DNA of 9,528 nt from Ignavibacteria bacterium (GTDB lineage: Bacteria > Bacteroidota > Ignavibacteria > Ignavibacteriales > Ignavibacteriaceae). A model generated the notes under the pieces. That model worked only from the letters and a program-made list of their open reading frames with translations, did no database searches and was not told the DNA's origin. Positions 6,479 to 9,528 of this stretch are shown one piece after another; position 1 is the first letter of the stretch, and each line of letters begins with the position of its first letter. Position numbers and translations under genes: made by a program. The stretch is from the NCBI GenBank assembly GCA_030648225.1, contig JAUSIA010000431.1, positions 1 to 9,528 on the forward strand. Direction: 5' to 3'.

Positions 6479-6495
6479 TATCCTCGTAGAGGATA
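6479..6495 (-). repeat. 17-base palindrome, copy 4 (TATCCTC-GTA-GAGGATA)
   Basis: This has a perfect 7-bp stem and GTA loop. Read on the - strand it differs from copy 1 only at stem pair 1 (T:A instead of A:T), again with both sides changed. It lies 58 bases before the comB start codon. Confidence 0.8.
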
Positions 6496-6553
6496 CATAA
6501 AATGTTTTGAGAAATATTAATTTTAATTAACACCTTTTACGTTTCAGATTAAT

Positions 6554-7294
6554 ATGAAAATAAATGTTCTCTTTTCTCCTCTCGGTGCAGATGAACTTTC
6601 ATTTACAGGAAGGACAACTATCGTTATAGATGTTCTTCGTGCTTCAAGCACAATTGTAGCCGCACTTTCCAACGGTGCCCGTGAAGTTGTACCTGTTGCA
6701 ACAGTTGAGTTTGCTGTTAAAGTTTCTGGTGGAATGTTTGGCGGGCAGACTTTGCTCGGAGGTGAAAGAAACACAAAAAAGATTGAAGGTTTTGCACTTG
6801 GTAATTCCCCTTTGGAGTACACTCCTGAAGTGGTAACCGGGAAAACAATTATTCTCTACACTACAAACGGCTCCAAAGCAATTGTAAAAGCAAAGTTTTC
6901 TGAAAATCTTTTTGTCTGTTCATTTCTGAATCTTGAAGTTTTAGCGAACCATCTGGTTAAGCTTGATAAGGATTTTGAAATTTTATGTTCAGGAAGAAAT
7001 AATTATTATTCTATGGAAGATTCTATTTGTGCAGGAAAACTTGTTGCAGAAGTTCAGAAATTGAAAGAAGATGTTGAATTGTCTGATTCTGCCAAAGCGT
7101 GTATTGCATTAAATAAGTCTTTTGGCATAGATACTTTGAAGATGTTAAAAGAAACAGAACATGGAAAAATTCTTCTTGAGAATGGTTTTGAAGAAGACTT
7201 GAAATTCTGCAGTATGCTGAACATTTCCGGTATTATTCCATATTTTTCTGCTAATGTTCTTAAAGTCTGGCAAAATTCCAAAGAGAAGCAATAA
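6554..7294 (+). CDS. comB: 2-phosphosulfolactate phosphatase family protein (ComB-like)
   Basis: The ComB family was defined in methanogens, where it is a Mg2+-dependent phosphatase converting 2-phosphosulfolactate to sulfolactate during coenzyme M synthesis. The family is also widespread in bacteria that do not make coenzyme M, where the substrate is often unknown. The 246 residues show the family's conserved blocks: VIDVLRASST (24-33), LLGGER (67-72), GNSP (83-86), TTNG (103-106), CSGR (145-148) and SMEDSICAG (153-161). The start is the first ATG and has no obvious Shine-Dalgarno site. No comA or comC, or other sulfonate gene, is in the window, so the family call is firm but the substrate is not. 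ftsK begins 10 bp after its stop, suggesting one transcript. The palindrome-rich gap lies just upstream. Confidence 0.88.
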   Translation: MKINVLFSPLGADELSFTGRTTIVIDVLRASSTIVAALSNGAREVVPVATVEFAVKVSGGMFGGQTLLGGERNTKKIEGFALGNSPLEYTPEVVTGKTIILYTTNGSKAIVKAKFSENLFVCSFLNLEVLANHLVKLDKDFEILCSGRNNYYSMEDSICAGKLVAEVQKLKEDVELSDSAKACIALNKSFGIDTLKMLKETEHGKILLENGFEEDLKFCSMLNISGIIPYFSANVLKVWQNSKEKQ

Positions 7295-7304
7295 GATTAA
7301 CACG

Positions 7305-9528
7305 GTGAAAAGAAAATCTAAAATAAAACAAAACGGCAGCGGAAAGAATAAATCTATCTTTTCGGTTGATCAGAAGAAAAAAATACTTGGCATACTCCTT
7401 ATCTTTTTCTCTTTTCTTCTTTTGTTAAGTATAGTTTCGTACTCCCAATTTGATGAAGCATATCTCTCAACTTTTTTTAATGATTTTTTTGATTCTATAA
7501 GCGGAGATAATGATTTTGGCGGTATAGGCAACTGGCTTGGAGTAATTGGCGCACACATTTCAAGTTTCTTCATCAGGTTAACACTGGGTATTTTCTCTGC
7601 AGTTATTCCATTACTTTTATTGATCTGGGGATTTGCTCTCTTTTTTAAAATCACATATAAAACATTAATAAAAACTTCTAACTTCCTTCTGCTTCTCGGA
7701 TTAATCCTTTCTGCTTTTTTTGGACTCCTTAGAACAAACTATAATTTCTTTCCCGGAATGATTGAACTTTCAGGTTCTGTTGGAAATTATCTGGGAGAAG
7801 TATTTGGAAGACTTCTTGGCGGAGTTGGCAGTATTATTTTTCTTACAGGAAGTTTGGCAGCTCTTATAATTTTTACTTTTAAAATAAAACTTGATGGTAT
7901 AATAGATTTTATAAAGAATGTATTTGAAAGTAATCTGGCTGGTAAAGAGGAAAATGCTGAAGAAAAAAGTTCAAATCTTTCTAAGATAAAAGAGCTTAAT
8001 GAAAGCAAAAAGAAAAAGCGTGAAAAAGAACCTGCTCTAAGCGGAGCGGATTTAATGGATGAAGAAACAGAGGAACAAACAAGGATTAGAATTATTAGAA
8101 AAGATGAGCCGGCGCCGCAGACTAAGAATGTTATGCAGGAGGAAGAAGTAAAAAAAGTTGATCTTCAAAAAGTCGGCGAAATATCCGAACCTGAATATCA
8201 TAAGGACGATGAATCTTCTTTGCCTAATCAATGGGAAGAAAATATAAATTATAAAAAGCCTTCCCTCGATCTCCTTGAACCAAATCCGCAGGAGGATTTT
8301 GTTGTTGCAGAAGAAGAGCTCAAGAGAAACGCAGAGCTTCTTAAAGAAAAATTAAAACTTTTTGATATTGAGATTCAGGATATTTCTGTAACACCGGGCC
8401 CTGTAGTAACTCTTTATGAAATTGTTCCTGCGCCGGGTGTAAAGATCAGCAAGATAGTTGGACTTGAGAATGATATTGCTCTCGCTCTTGCTGCAAGAGG
8501 AATAAGAATTATTGCACCTATTCCGGGTAAAAGTGCAATCGGTGTTGAAATACCAAATGCAGAAGCTTCATTAGTTAATGCAAGATCTGTTCTAGGCAGA
8601 ATTTCGGAATCAAACTATGAACTCCCTATGGCATTTGGAAAAACTATAAGCGGTGATGTTTACATAACTGATCTTGCTAAAATGCCCCATTTGCTTATTG
8701 CAGGTTCAACCGGTTCAGGCAAAAGTGTTGGAATAAATATGATCATCAGCAGTCTGCTTTATTCTAAAGATCCTCTCGAAGTAAAGCTTGCAATGATTGA
8801 TCCCAAAAAGATTGAGCTTTCTTTCTATAAAAAATTAAGAAGACATTTTCTTGCAGTTTGCCCTGACCTTGATGAAGAAATTATAACAGTACCACAAAAT
8901 GCAGTTCTTCTCTTAAAATCTGTTGAAATGGAAATGGAGAAGCGGTACGATAAGCTTGCAAAAGCAGGAGTAAGAAATATTGTTGATTACAATAAAAAAG
9001 TTTCTGACCCTGCAAAGAAACCAAAAGATACGGATGGAATGAAACATCACTTGATGCCGTACATTGTAGTTGTTGTTGATGAGCTTGCCGACCTGATGAT
9101 AACGGCAGGTAAAGAGGTTGAAGAACCAATTACAAGGCTTGCGCAATTAGCAAGGGCAGTAGGCATTCATCTTGTGCTTGCAACACAGCGTCCATCCGTT
9201 AATGTTATTACCGGAGTTATTAAAGCAAATTTCTCCGCAAGGATTGCTTACCAGGTTGCAACTAAAATTGATTCGAGAACTATTCTTGATATGAATGGTG
9301 CTGAGCAGCTTCTTGGTAAAGGCGATATGCTCTTTCTTCCTACCGGTTCATCAAAACCGATAAGAGTACAGAATGCTTTTATATCTACAGATGAAGTAGA
9401 AAAAATTACAAACTTTATTTATTCGCAGCAGGGATATTCAAAACCTTATTATTTACCTTCTATTTATGAAAAGAAGAAAGGTCCTTCAGGCGGTTTCCTT
9501 GCAGATCTCGATCCGATGTTTGAAGATG
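7305..9528 (+). CDS. ftsK: DNA translocase FtsK (3' end outside window)
   Basis: FtsK is a septum-anchored, hexameric ATP-driven DNA pump that clears and aligns chromosome termini for XerCD recombination and links this to division. The frame is open from GTG 7305 to the last base, giving 741 complete codons. Four or five hydrophobic segments (about 27-46, 74-90, 92-114, 126-142 and 167-192), including GNWLG at 75-79, form the membrane domain. A charged, Glu/Lys-rich linker follows to about 330, then the alpha domain (TPGPVVT at 363-369). The motor domain has Walker A GSTGSGKS (467-474, K473) and Walker B VVVVDELADLM (D592, E593), followed by LARAVGIHLVLATQRPSVNVITG. The C-terminal DNA-reading gamma domain would lie beyond the window. 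No in-frame ATG occurs before codon 152, inside the membrane domain, so GTG 7305 is the likely start. It is probably cotranscribed with comB. Confidence 0.97.
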   Translation, partial: MKRKSKIKQNGSGKNKSIFSVDQKKKILGILLIFFSFLLLLSIVSYSQFDEAYLSTFFNDFFDSISGDNDFGGIGNWLGVIGAHISSFFIRLTLGIFSAVIPLLLLIWGFALFFKITYKTLIKTSNFLLLLGLILSAFFGLLRTNYNFFPGMIELSGSVGNYLGEVFGRLLGGVGSIIFLTGSLAALIIFTFKIKLDGIIDFIKNVFESNLAGKEENAEEKSSNLSKIKELNESKKKKREKEPALSGADLMDEETEEQTRIRIIRKDEPAPQTKNVMQEEEVKKVDLQKVGEISEPEYHKDDESSLPNQWEENINYKKPSLDLLEPNPQEDFVVAEEELKRNAELLKEKLKLFDIEIQDISVTPGPVVTLYEIVPAPGVKISKIVGLENDIALALAARGIRIIAPIPGKSAIGVEIPNAEASLVNARSVLGRISESNYELPMAFGKTISGDVYITDLAKMPHLLIAGSTGSGKSVGINMIISSLLYSKDPLEVKLAMIDPKKIELSFYKKLRRHFLAVCPDLDEEIITVPQNAVLLLKSVEMEMEKRYDKLAKAGVRNIVDYNKKVSDPAKKPKDTDGMKHHLMPYIVVVVDELADLMITAGKEVEEPITRLAQLARAVGIHLVLATQRPSVNVITGVIKANFSARIAYQVATKIDSRTILDMNGAEQLLGKGDMLFLPTGSSKPIRVQNAFISTDEVEKITNFIYSQQGYSKPYYLPSIYEKKKGPSGGFLADLDPMFED

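Larger units (their letters stand above)
6249..6553. other. gcvT-comB gap with a cluster of palindromes
   Basis: This 305-bp, strongly AT-rich stretch has no credible coding frame. It holds four 17-base palindromes (6281, 6335, 6425 and 6479) in the order two with TAC loops, then two with GTA loops. The middle pair lies within a 135-bp inverted repeat (6321-6455). The rest is A/T-rich filler. I see no clear promoter for comB and no T-run hairpin ending the gcvT transcript. Confidence 0.7.

Noticed and set aside
6281..6495. CRISPR array in the gcvT-comB gap
   Set aside because: The repeats are short palindromes with unequal spacing (37, 73 and 37 bases) and mixed orientation, and no cas gene is near.
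6544..7281. Minus-strand open frames opposite comB (6544-6822 and 7054-7281)
   Set aside because: The + strand encodes the conserved ComB blocks; the reverse frames have no recognisable motifs.
7370..9146. Minus-strand open frames opposite ftsK (7370-7654, 7787-8008, 8881-9129, 8913-9146)
   Set aside because: The + strand is one continuous FtsK frame with Walker A and B motifs throughout this stretch; the reverse frames are shadows.

Overview
This is an AT-rich window in which every confidently identified gene lies on the + strand. The set is mostly housekeeping: the end of ribF, then rpsO, pnp, rng, gcvT, a comB-family gene and the start of ftsK. The order ribF-rpsO-pnp is the conserved tail of the bacterial nusA-infB-truB-ribF-rpsO-pnp neighbourhood. 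AT-rich composition, weak or absent Shine-Dalgarno sites before rng, gcvT and comB, an RNase G with an acidic insertion in its S1 region, and a four-helix FtsK all suggest the Bacteroidota/Chlorobiota group, possibly an Ignavibacteria-like lineage. That placement is inference; no 16S or other taxonomic marker is present.

Layout. Bases 2-652 hold the C-terminal two thirds of the riboflavin kinase/FAD synthetase. A 185-bp gap carries a perfect 20-bp inverted repeat, a second dyad and a possible promoter. rpsO (838-1101) and pnp (1113-3239) are 11 bp apart and probably cotranscribed. A 334-bp gap (3240-3573) holds twin palindromes, a second copy of the hexamer-based inverted repeat and a terminator-like hairpin. 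rng (3574-5151) and gcvT (5163-6248) are again 11 bp apart. A 305-bp non-coding gap (6249-6553) holds four 17-bp palindromes, two of them inside a larger inverted repeat. comB (6554-7294) and ftsK (7305 to the window end) are 10 bp apart.

Function. PNPase (3'-5' phosphorolysis) and RNase G (5'-end-dependent endonuclease) form an RNA-decay and rRNA-maturation neighbourhood next to ribosomal protein S15. GcvT is one-carbon metabolism, ComB is a phosphatase-family protein of uncertain bacterial role, and FtsK couples division to chromosome segregation.

I see no undescribed multi-gene system here. The unusual content is between the genes. There is a family of short palindromes whose stem sequences differ but stay perfectly paired, and whose loop is always TAC on one strand and GTA on the other. 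There is also a 6-bp-periodic (NTAATC) inverted-repeat family present in two gaps.
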